Assembly: GCA_037903355.1 (NCBI GenBank)
Contig: JBAJFE010000062.1
Location: 1,488,001 to 1,552,000, forward strand
Length of the DNA stretch: 64,000 nt
From: Trichuris trichiura
Lineage: Eukaryota; Nematoda; Enoplea; Trichinellida; Trichuridae
Direction: 5' to 3'
Shown: piece by piece, positions 55,701-64,000 of the stretch
Layout of the letters: every line of letters begins with the position of its first letter
How positions within the stretch are numbered: position 1 is the first letter of the stretch
The notes under the pieces: generated by a model
What the model was told of the DNA's origin: nothing
Databases searched by the model: none
The model's input: only the letters and a program-made list of their open reading frames with translations
Position numbers and translations under genes: made by a program

Positions 55701-56504
55701 GCTACCTCGCTTTGTTTGCCTAGCCGGATCAGCGTATGCTGAATGAGCCTTTGCTTTTCAGGGTGTCTCGCCAGTCGCAGCTAAATGAAGTCAGGGATCC
55801 GGCAACAATGCCTGACGGAAGTTCCTCATTTAAAGATTATACGGGATACCGATTTCAACGCTTCACGTCACCGGAAATTGCGACGAAGAACCGTATCATT
55901 CAGCCTCAAAAGTTTTTATACTTCTTTAACGCACCTCCGGACGTTACTGAACAGCGATTGACGGAACTGTTTGAAAATGCCAATGCTCCAAAGCCAACAC
56001 ACGTCAAGATATTTAGCAAGAGAGGTACACTGAAATTGGCGAAGCGATCATTATTCATTTTTAACCAATGTTTACCCTCCAGAAATGGTTAAAAACTCAG
56101 CAGGCATAATTGAATTCGAAGATGAGGTAGCAGCTACTGAAGCCTTGATGCTTTGTAATCATACTAACATGGAATGTAAAGGTAAGGAAGCAACCTTGTC
56201 TCTCCATCATTATTTTTTTTCATGAAAGTGAATTCCAGACAGCAAGAGTCCATTCGTGTTGAAGTTATGCTTTGCGGGACCAGCGAGTACCTCCGTTGCT
56301 TCACAAAGCGTTGATATGCGCCCTAAAGGTGGCGGGAGTGTTCGTCACTACGGTGGCAGTAGCTCTGGATTGATGGGCCCTCGAGGAGGCAGTGGATATT
56401 CTCGATCGTACGGCGAATATGGGGCAGGAGCACCATCCGGACGCGGTGGATTTCGTTCATCTGGGCGCGGACGTGGCCGTGGAGCACGCAGCCGGAACCC
56501 CTGA
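46712..56504 (+). CDS. hnRNP L-like RNA-binding protein 1, four RRMs (5' end not found)
   Basis: Nuclear RNA-binding protein of the hnRNP L/Smooth family, which binds CA-rich RNA and controls splicing. Exons for RRM1-RRM2: 46712-46860, 46910-46955, 47005-47043, 47090-47163, 47210-47279, 47328-47510. A small exon from about 47594 (FRKNVLHDNEFDFTNF, like the hnRNP L linker) is likely but its donor is unclear. Exons for RRM3-RRM4: 54972-55513, 55575-55696, 55762-56024, 56083-56181, 56239-56504; these phases all close. RRM1 has RVLNVRNLSEEIIDADLVDS and GYVSVNGRGTALVEFEDLAA; RRM2 has HNAKYPITT and CDIYAGCCTLKIEFAK; RRM3 has CVVMIYGLDTEMVNCDRLFN and LCLYGNVIKIKFLKSKS; RRM4 has KNRIIQPQKFLYFFNAPPDV. 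Between RRM2 and RRM3 is an Arg/Tyr/Ser-rich linker, and the C-terminus is RGG-rich (GRGGFRSSGRGRGRGARSRN). The two halves are joined across a 7.4-kb intron on the strength of domain order. AATAAA at 56716. Confidence 0.9.
47660..54971 (+). other. Long intron separating RRM2 and RRM3 exons of hnRNP L-1
   Basis: All other introns in the visible exons of this gene are about 45-65 bases. No exon, repeat family or foreign gene was recognised inside; the open frames are short and mostly AT-rich. A missing linker exon, an alternative promoter or a nested non-coding gene could lie here. Confidence 0.5.
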
Positions 56505-57518
56505 TTTGATTACGTGGAGCCCAAGTGAAGCTGGCAAGCTTTTACCCGTACTGTGAAATTCGTTAAGCGCTAAGTTCACTGATTGCATAACCAGGCAGTT
56601 ATACACAAAAGTTCCTATCTCCAAGATACTGCGTGATCGCGCAACCTCTGATGTGTTTATGGTTATCTAAAAGAGTTTATACGCATTCACATTTGCCACG
56701 AAATACTCACATGTTAATAAAACCAATATTTTTTTCGTTCTATAACTATATCAAGATGTTCGTATGAAATGATGAATAATCGCAAGGATAACTTAACTTC
56801 AAAAAAATGCACGTTGGAAAACACTTCGTGTTACCGTGCCACAAAAAATTTTTATGCCTTTTTATTCAGGTTAAATGAAACAATAGCTTTCATAAAAATG
56901 CGCTGAGAATATAAGTAGTATTCTGCGGCTACTGGAACGGTGAAGCGCCCTTCAGGCATTGTGATTAAAAGCTAAGCAAAGAAATGAATGGATTAACGAA
57001 TTTAACAAAAGCAAGATGACGACATACGGACAGACGTTCTGGTTTTGGCATAGCTTAGGTCTGCATAAAATCCATAAATCGGGAAATGCTTCATTTTCCG
57101 CAAAAGGTAAACGCAAAGTTGCTGTCTGCGCTGCAGAGCGCAGAACACTGAGGAACACTTGATACATTTGCAACTGCAGCGAAGGAACAGCCGAAAAATG
57201 GTCAGCTGCCAACTTTACTGGTTCATGAAGGCGTCATCAGAGCATAGGCGATTGCTTAATGATTCTCAGGTTAGGGAAGAGTAGGGTGCCTGCGTTCTAA
57301 ACTGGATTGCTACTTGAGAGTGCTGTACGCGTGAAGTAATGTCGCCCATTCACGCGCCAGTTTGAAAATGCTCTCCGAGGGTTGAGCGGCCAAAACAGGT
57401 CTTGGCAAATTTCGTTTCATCCTGGCCACCTCATTAAGCTGAAACTCTTCCAAACGTAGGCTGTGAAGCTCGATCCTACCGTTTCTGCTACACCGCACAA
57501 GCTGGGTAACAATTTTAG
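56505..57518. other. Intergenic region between hnRNP L-1 and L-2
   Basis: Contains the hnRNP L-1 polyadenylation signal AATAAA (56716-56721) and, at its right end, the acceptor ATTTTAG directly before the L-2 start codon. No other gene seen. Confidence 0.55.
56716..56721 (+). promoter_or_regulatory. Polyadenylation signal of hnRNP L-1
   Basis: AATAAA about 210 bases after the stop codon in an A/T-rich setting; the best candidate downstream of this gene. Confidence 0.55.
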
Positions 57519-60500
57519 ATGGAATTCCAAGGCAACAATGAAGTAACCCAAGGACAATGCTCCCAAGAGCAGTTAGCTGGTAAAGTAATCCAGTTAATTG
57601 GTTTACCTATTGGAATAACCAGAGCAGAAGTGGTGCGCTCTCTTTCTTGCTTTGGTTACGTAAGGTATATCAACTTATTTAAACGAATTACAGCAAAATC
57701 TTGTGATTATATCATTTAATTTTAGCTGCGTCAACATTCCTTGCGACGGCGTGGCCTTAGTGGAATTTGAGGTATAATGAAACTGTCAGCCCTAAGTGAA
57801 TATTCTTGCGTTTTGCTTTTCAGGAAGCTGAAGCTGCCCACAAATGCATTAGATATAATAAAACAGTAATAAATCGTCAGGATATGGAAAATGTGTAGAG
57901 AGATTTTGTCTTCAGGCTTCATTTCCAACGATATTCAACTGGCCAATCAAAATTTACCGCATGGCAGTGGCGAAGATTGCTCGGCAGTAGTAAGTTGCCC
58001 AAGAGTTCATAACGGCTTGGATAATATTTCTATTTCAGCCCGGCAACTATGGACCTCACGAGCGGACTCATTTTGAGCATTGAAAAGCTAACAAGACCGG
58101 TGGCAGAGGTACACTTTGGGTTTCTCTTTTCTTGAACCAGATTTTTTCCATTTTCTCACAGGCTGAGATACGGATGGTATTCAGTTCAGTCGGCTCGGTC
58201 GATTCTGTTGCAATTCTTCAACAAGGCCAAAACACATTGGATGCAATTGTTGAATTTCGCGATACAGCTTCAGCTCTGGAAGCGAAACGTCTCTTAAATG
58301 GTTGCAGTATGTATCCGGGATGTTGTCTTATTTACATTGAATTTGTAGACGTAATCTACTCTACATCATTTCCACAACATAAATGTCTATTCTTGTAGGT
58401 AAAAAAAATGTTTTCTAGCAACAGCGCCGCTGACAACAACGTCACTGAGACTTGTGATATTGGTAAGAAACGCCTTCCCAAAGCCAACTTTACTTTTTTC
58501 TTCCCAGCTGCTAACTGATTAAATGGAATCTCCACATGCTTATGTAATTTTTAAAAAACTTTTTTTCTGAGCATGAAGCTTAGTTTTGCAGCCGCTCAAG
58601 TTAGTGCGAGGTTCCTGAATTCACTTAAGCAAAATGTTCAATTGCTACTGCTTAATAGCACTTGCATTCATCCGTCATTTTGATATCAGCACATAGCTTT
58701 CCCTTCCGAAATACTAAAGCGAATTACAGTACATAAACAAGAGACATTAAAGACAGTTTCGCCTTCTGCCCATTTATGGGCTGAAGGCGAAGCTGTCCTA
58801 ATGTTTTTGCCTTATTCTGCTATGGCTTGAAATCCTAAGAAGAGTCCAGTCTTAATTCCTAACGTTTTAAGATGAGTTTTTATTATAGTTTTGATTTAAC
58901 ATCAATCGTGTATTAAGAAAATGCAGTGGCAAAGCGACATACAAAAACAAGTCACAGTATCTCTTTTTTTAAATATAAAGTCTTTAAACGAAAATGCATT
59001 CTAACGGTAGGCATGAATTTCTAGGTATCTATGACGTGACAACACGCGATAATTACAGGGGCACTCAGTATCCATTTTCTGTTTCTGCCAGTGGAGCTTT
59101 GTTTTCCCCTGGTGTAATTACAGATATATGATTTTTTAATGTATGACAATTTAATGCATTTAACCGTCTGCCTTAAATGGCAAATCTTAGGCATTATCCT
59201 TCCGATGTTATTAACTTCTCCTTTCGCTCCGATTTAAGAATATCTGGGGGCAAATGCTAGCTCAGGAAACCTTCACGCCTTAAAAAACCATGCTACCTTG
59301 TTATAGAACATTCCCTGAATAAATTCAATTCAGAAATGCCAAACCTGTGCAACCAATCCACCGCGAGCTTTCCCGGTTGCGCCTATAATTCATCCAACCA
59401 CGGAAACGATAATCTAACGCTGATGCCCAATTATACATACGGTTTGGGCATGGGTAATTTCACTACGCCAAACACGGCAACGGGCTGTGTAAATGAAACA
59501 GATTGCTATGAGTTCAACAGTTCAAACCCTGCTATGATGCAACACGCACAATTTCGTCAGCCGGAAGTCTGGTGTCAACCGTTTTGTCAGCCTTACGAAG
59601 CTCCAAATCCTTTTTTGGCTGTTGACCAAGGTTTTCACGAGCCAGTTATGCCGCTCAATGAAAACGCTTTGAATTTGCACGGACACGTGATAATATTTGG
59701 CTTGAAGCCGCATCGTGTTAGCCCCGAAAGTTTAACTGGTCTGCTGGAAAGTTACGGCAGAATTGTTAATGTAAGTTGGCGAAGCGGTTACCTTCTAGAA
59801 TAGCGCAATTGTTGTAACCTTACAGACGCAGCTACAAAAAGACGGAAGAAAATTTTTAGCTTGCATAGAAACTGCTGACGAAGCAACGGCGCAAAGAATA
59901 ATTGAACATTTAAATGGTACTACAATCTTCGGAAGCCGCATACGAGTGAGACGCACGGACTTTAGGTATTTCTAAATCTAAAATAGTAATGAAAAGACGA
60001 CTAATTACCTGTAAAAATTATAACCTACTTTCTAATACGACAGACTAATACTGCGTCAAATAAATTATTTTGAATTCTATTTGAAATACGACAGTGTAAT
60101 TGTTCTTTTTAATCGGAATGCATAACAAAAATTGGTTTTCCATCATGATATTCCCAACGATGAACACTCCATCTCAAGAGGAACCGGTAGACCGAACGTT
60201 GCATGCTATGATAATATCTTGGATCGATGAACTCTCGGTTCAGCGCGGGATGTTCAGACTGCTCAACATGCGGCACTATCAAACTTGAACATCCGTGGAC
60301 AGGACGCTCTTTTCCTGATGAGACGGCCCTTCCAACACAGAAGTTACCAAAGAGTGATGCAGCCTACGGAAGGGGCTGACAATTTCCCGAGAAAAAGCCA
60401 TTTACCTTGCTGGCCAAACAAAAAGTTTTCAAGCTTTGTAAACTCGCGACAAAGTCAACAGACGAGCAAGATTAGACGTGTTTGGGCAAACCACGTTCTT

Positions 60501-60527
60501 CAAAGTACGCCTGCAGTTAATAAATAA
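57519..60527 (+). CDS. hnRNP L-like protein 2, diverged tandem paralogue (3' part uncertain)
   Basis: A diverged copy of the neighbouring hnRNP L-like gene. Exons: 57519-57664, 57726-57771, 57824-57865, 57916-57989, 58039-58108, 58162-58350, 58399-58462, 59334-59770, 59826-59965 (402 aa so far). Lengths and phases follow copy 1 (46/46, 39/42, 74/74, 70/70, 183/189), which fixes the frame even where sequence has drifted. RRM1 reads KVIQLIGLPIGITRAEVVRS ... CDGVALVEFE; RRM2 reads GSVDSVAILQQGQNTLDAIV ... NGCSMYPGCCLIYIEF; RRM3 reads HVIIFGLKPHRVSPESLTGL ... KFLACIETADEATAQRIIEH. The linker is Asn/Gln/Met-rich instead of Arg/Tyr-rich. A last exon probably starts at 60243 (ARDVQTAQHAALSNLNIRGQ) and ends with TAA at 60525-60527 overlapping AATAAA signals; RRM4 there is barely recognisable, and the join to 59965 needs a small exon I could not settle. 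The ATG follows TTTTAG directly. Confidence 0.82.
58744..58804 (+). repeat. Intronic perfect-like hairpin (about 28-bp arms)
   Basis: GACAGTTTCGCCTTCTGCCCA pairs with TGGGCTGAAGGCGAAGCTGTC round the loop TTTA, and the stem extends outward through ACATTAA / TAATGT. Only two or three mismatches. It lies in the 871-bp intron of hnRNP L-2 between 58462 and 59334. It could be a small foldback element or an intronic RNA hairpin; the 4-base loop is tight for a microRNA precursor. Confidence 0.6.
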
Positions 60528-60528
60528 A
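60519..60528 (+). promoter_or_regulatory. Overlapping polyadenylation signals of hnRNP L-2
   Basis: AATAAATAAA overlaps the proposed stop codon TAA, and a further AATAAA follows at about 60542. The 3' UTR would be very short. Confidence 0.5.
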
Positions 60529-61378
60529 AGCATTTTCGAATAATAAAACTTTCTGACATTTTTGGGAAAGGCTAACTGCACAGACTTTTCGTTTGTACTT
60601 TATTTCCATCCTACAAAAGCTTAAGTAAAGAATTACCAATCAAGTAAGGGTTATTTAGTGTGAATTGGTAAGGCGTGAAATGTTGTCTTGGGGCTTACGC
60701 TTCGTAACAAAACTGCATTCATTAAAAAATGATAACACTGCTGGCCTATTGTTGTCTTAAGCTGCAGCACGAATTCGTCATAAATTCGGACGATTTAGAG
60801 CAATGCGCATAGCACCGCACCTGCACCAGATTTCAAGCTTCAAGTAATTAAACTTAGCTGGAAAGTAGACACCTTAAGGTCGTAAAACGAATTTAAAAAA
60901 TTCTGCTGCATTGAATGGTTTAAAGATTTTTATAAGTGAAAAAACGTGAGTTTTTGAAATAAAATCTGTGCGGAATATTTGTTACTGCTTGTCCTCCATA
61001 CTGCTACTTAGTGGACATCGAACGACCTTTTCTATCGGCATCAAAAAGGACTGCACCGCTTATCCTGGAATAAGAAGTTGAAACTAGAATTTCACTCCTT
61101 TCATACAAAAATAGTAAATAGTCTAACAACTTCCCGCAAACTTTTAGTTTAGCTGAAGTATCATAATGTGCTAGAAACAAGGGCTGCTCAGTCCTGCTAT
61201 AGCTCAAGCCTTAGTACAACTATCAGTGCCACTTTTGAATCTACCGGATTTTACTTGTGAACCTTGCACAATGACTTGAATAAAGTCTCTCAACGTGCGT
61301 TGAACACACTCAGCAAAAAACTAGAGCTGCTGCAACAAAAGCGAAGCAGAAGTACTTGAACTAACGATGAAGCACAAT
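60529..61378. other. Intergenic region, convergent 3' ends
   Basis: Lies between the plus-strand hnRNP L-2 end and the minus-strand 70-aa gene end. AT-rich, no feature recognised. Confidence 0.5.
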
Positions 61379-61867
61379 CTATTCTGTTTTCTTTGCATCC
61401 GTCTGAGAATCGGCAGATCCACTAATTTTCTTCTTCAGTGCTAGTAGACCTTCTTTAATCTTCACGTCACCTCGTTCGTTAGGTGGCACCAGCACCGGAT
61501 TCGATTGCAGTTTCCACCACGCGTAGACGGAACCTAAACTATCGAGTTTAGCAAGAAAAGAATGGTGCACTCGATGTTAACCGCTACTGCCCCCACAAAG
61601 TTAAGGGCAGAAGGGCAGATCACTTGCGAAAAGCAGTACGCATAGACAGGTATAAAATGTACAATAGAATAAGAACACTAACGCAGGTATATTGTTTCTT
61701 ACTGGCACGCAAAAAAATGCTTTGAAATCAACTTACGAGAACATCTAACCATAAGGCACTACTTTGCAATATGCGACAGCATTTTAGTAGCGCTAATTCT
61801 CAATCTTACCTGCAATTGATCCCACTAGAACTGTATACATTACCATCCGAGAACGCATTCCGGACAT
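61379..61867 (-). CDS. Small single-pass membrane protein, 70 aa, two exons
   Basis: I do not recognise the family. Minus-strand exon 1 is 61867-61810 (MSGMRSRMVMYTVLVGSIA plus one base), donor GTAAGA; exon 2 is 61533-61379, acceptor TTTAG after AACTCGATAG. Joining them in phase 1 gives 213 nt, 70 aa, with the hydrophobic segment running straight through the junction: MVMYTVLVGSIAGSVYAWWK. The downstream part is LQSNPVLVPPNERGDVKIKE then a Lys/Ser-rich tail. A short basic N-terminus, one membrane helix and a charged tail fit a small inner-membrane mitochondrial or ER protein, but this is inference. The joined frame, the good splice sites and the helix that is only complete after splicing argue that it is real. 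It is wedged between two hnRNP L copies on the opposite strand. Confidence 0.65.
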
Positions 61868-63480
61868 TTGACGGAGAATACAGTAAGTACAAAATAAATG
61901 CAGGTCTATTAAGTCGCAGTTAAAAAAACACTATTTTTATTCCGTTTCTAGGAAACGATTTGTCAGTGTAAATTCTCTGGAGACTTGTCTATCCAAAACA
62001 TTCAACATTCAAACTTTAGAACTGGCAACTGTTAATTTTAATTTCAAAATAAGGTTGTACCTATCATCTTATGATGCTAAAAAGTGATTCCCAACCCTAA
62101 GAATCCCTTTGTCACTGGTAGAACGAATTATTTATGTTTCATGCTTCTAACTATTGAACTTGAGAAGAGGTAGTGAATGTTTTGGGAATTGTGTTTTTCT
62201 AAGAGACTTCGGCGAAATGTAAATAACAACAACAGTTGGAATGAAGAATAATCCAACTGCTGATACAGTTTCATACCGTGCAGTTGGGCGTTCTTCACCA
62301 TTGCCTAATTTGGTATCACTTTCAAGTTGTGCTGAAAAGTTTTGCCGCTTGTTAAGGGTATTGTACAACTAGATGGAATCAGTTCGATGCTGCAGAACAT
62401 TTCGCTACGATACTTTTGTCGCAAAGTCGCAAGTGAAGAGCTTCGTCGTATTGGCTTTACTTTGTCAACAGCGCCATATAAAAGCAACAGAATTTGTATG
62501 GAACCAAAGTCTTCTAGTAGAAAACAAAACTTTTTCATGGTTTCACTGAAATGTTTTAACTATGCAGGCATTTAAAAACTGAAAATCAGGTTTGTTTACC
62601 GGAAGCAACTATTCCCAGATTTCAGAATTTCCAAATTATGAGTTGGCACACCAGGATGGTAGTTTGATCCATCAAGAGCTAAAGAGCGACTACTGGACTA
62701 ATCAAAAGCAAATTAATGTGTACAAATTTACGTCTAGATCTTAGTGATTTCGCAGCTAAGGAATTTTCAGAATATGCGCGCATGTTTTGTTTATTAAGTC
62801 TGAGGTTTTGAATTAACCTAACCCCTCGTATGCGCAGCAAATTAAAATCGGGTTAATTTAAACATTTGACTGGCAGTGCGTCAGGTCAGAAAACATGGTT
62901 ACGAAACCGAGCTAGACGAGCAATTCCATAGAACAAAAGTAGACGCTTTCTTTCTCAGAGTAAGAAATGAGCAACCAAAATTAATGAACTTTTTAAAAAA
63001 TCAGTTTTAATATTTTTTTCAACGTCACACAACTTCCGTTGACGGGGACCCTTGTTGTTTATTTTACTTTTGTAATTTCTGTATCACAACCTACTTTTCA
63101 TTATAATAAGAACGGCTTTTGTAACGGCAGTTGTTGTTTCTGTTTGGAAAAAGAGGGTTTTGTACCTCGCTGAATCACCTGTTCTTGTTCGCAATTATGA
63201 ATCCAAAGCGTCCGCATTGCGAGGTAACTATACTTCTTTAAATTTTCGGTTAAAAGAGCCGTTTTCGCTGTATGTTGTTTGTGGTTCCTTTCTACTTCTA
63301 TCTAGCTTTTTGAGGCGACAGCCAAGACATGGGGCTTTGGGAACCTGCAGAAGCGTTTATTTTTCTAGTTGTATGAGATTTTTATTTTTACTTTCCTTGC
63401 TGTAGCTAGCAAAAAAAGAATAGTTGTATTATTACGTTTAATGTTCAAAGTTCGAATATTGTCTACTGTCGTCCATTTAG
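61868..63480. other. Region between the small gene and hnRNP L-3
   Basis: Upstream of both the minus-strand small gene and the plus-strand hnRNP L-3, so promoters of both probably lie here. The first exon of hnRNP L-3 is not recognisable. No repeat or RNA gene seen. Confidence 0.45.
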
Positions 63481-64000
63481 AACGACGACGTAAACGATCC
63501 CGTTGCGTTAAAGAAGTATCAACCCCATTCTCAGTCGAGCCGTGTGTTACGCGTCTCCGATTTTCCTGAAAATGTGGCCGAGGCTGACCTAATAGACGCG
63601 TTGTCTCAGTTCGGAGCAATAAAGTTTGTTGCAATTCCTGTTGCCTGTGTGTTCTACTACCTGCTTGCTTTCCAGTTATGTCAGCATGGTAGCACCTACA
63701 AGTGCGCTAGTAGAGTTCGAAGTATGCATTTGCGACGTTTTTTGAATAACCTTTTAATTTGCGAGTATTCCAGGACCAGGCGGCCGCCGAGCGTTGTATT
63801 GCAATGACCTTGGTAAGTCAGCTTTTTTACGCTAGTTTAGTTTATACTACGGTTCATCTTTAGACTACGGATGTATTGGTCGCTGGAAAAGCCGCGTTTT
63901 TTGCTTACGCAAATATGCGCATCATTCCTCGTCAAGGGTATAGCAGCTGACATTTGCTTAACTTATCGAAAATGGTTTTTCCAGAGTTGAAAGTGATCGA
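63481..64000 (+). CDS. hnRNP L-like protein 3, partial (runs off the window)
   Basis: Third tandem paralogue. Visible exons: 63481-63623, 63676-63721, 63774-63812, 63864-63937 and the start of the next at 63985. They encode the first RRM: NDDVNDPVALKKYQPHSQSS, then RVLRVSDFPENVAEADLIDA, LSQFGAIKNYVSMVAPTSAL, VEFEDQAAAERCIAMTTTDV and LVAGKAAFFAYANMRIIPRQ. Exon lengths 46, 39 and 74 equal those of copy 1, with the same phases (2, 0, 0, 2). It is closer to copy 1 than copy 2 is. The pre-RRM segment NDDVNDP recalls the NYDDPHK stretch of human hnRNP L. The first exon lacks a start codon (acceptor CATTTAG at 63480), so an upstream exon exists. Confidence 0.9.

Noticed and set aside
57225..57260. 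CTGATGACGCC on the minus strand as a hammerhead core
   Set aside because: No complementary stem II strand or GAAA at the right distance.

Overview
The window looks like nuclear DNA of an ecdysozoan, most likely a nematode and possibly an enoplean (Trichuris/Trichinella-like) worm. The evidence is a 60%-ish AT background, many 46-63 bp introns ending in TTTCAG/TTTTAG, splice acceptors sitting directly before start codons (5' UTR introns or spliced-leader acceptors), and a compact LIN-12/GLP-1-like Notch receptor. The species assignment is inference. I rebuilt gene models by hand from reading frame, splice signals and family homology. The exon phases close exactly for CtBP, the monocarboxylate transporter, Msx and the 70-aa gene, and across the joined exons of Notch and hnRNP L-1.

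Layout. 1-4.1 kb: no recognisable gene. 4.1-5.8 kb (+): CtBP transcriptional corepressor, 6 exons, 464 aa. 5.8-19.6 kb: long gene-poor stretch with one small ribozyme-bearing insertion at 13.4 kb. 19.6-23.75 kb (+): SLC16-type monocarboxylate transporter, 8 exons, 627 aa, with a ribozyme-bearing insertion in intron 6. 25.15-25.78 kb: dead mariner relic. 28.4-29.6 kb (-): Msx/vab-15-type homeobox gene, 3 exons, 264 aa. 31.85 kb: an old ribozyme-like remnant. 33.0-41.0 kb (-): Notch receptor, 4 visible exons (EGF, LNR, transmembrane, RAM-like, ankyrin), 5' end not found; its 3-kb GC-AG intron carries a 1,031-bp hAT derivative with perfect 8-bp target duplication. 43.5-45.0 kb: a MITE-like element, a ~360-bp near-perfect palindrome and another ribozyme-bearing copy. 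46.7-64.0 kb (+): three tandem hnRNP L-like RNA-binding protein genes with nearly the same exon lengths and phases, the third running off the window. A small two-exon gene for a 70-aa membrane protein lies between the second and third on the opposite strand (61.4-61.9 kb).

The most unusual material is a dispersed set of hammerhead-ribozyme-like cores (CTGANGA, 5-bp stem II, GAAA) at 13.5, 22.5 (two, head to head), 31.9, 44.35/44.4 (two, head to head, a different subfamily) and 44.9 kb. Three of these insertions are flanked by 11-15 bp direct repeats, and three share a 3' tail. This matches the known association of hammerhead motifs with Penelope-like retroelements and their pseudo-LTRs, but no reverse transcriptase is present here, and the stem I pairing needed for cleavage is not evident. 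The second notable item is the tandem hnRNP L array, in which copy 2 has diverged strongly.

The genes have no operon-like relation. CtBP, Msx and Notch are developmental or transcriptional regulators, hnRNP L proteins act in splicing, and the transporter is a housekeeping membrane protein.
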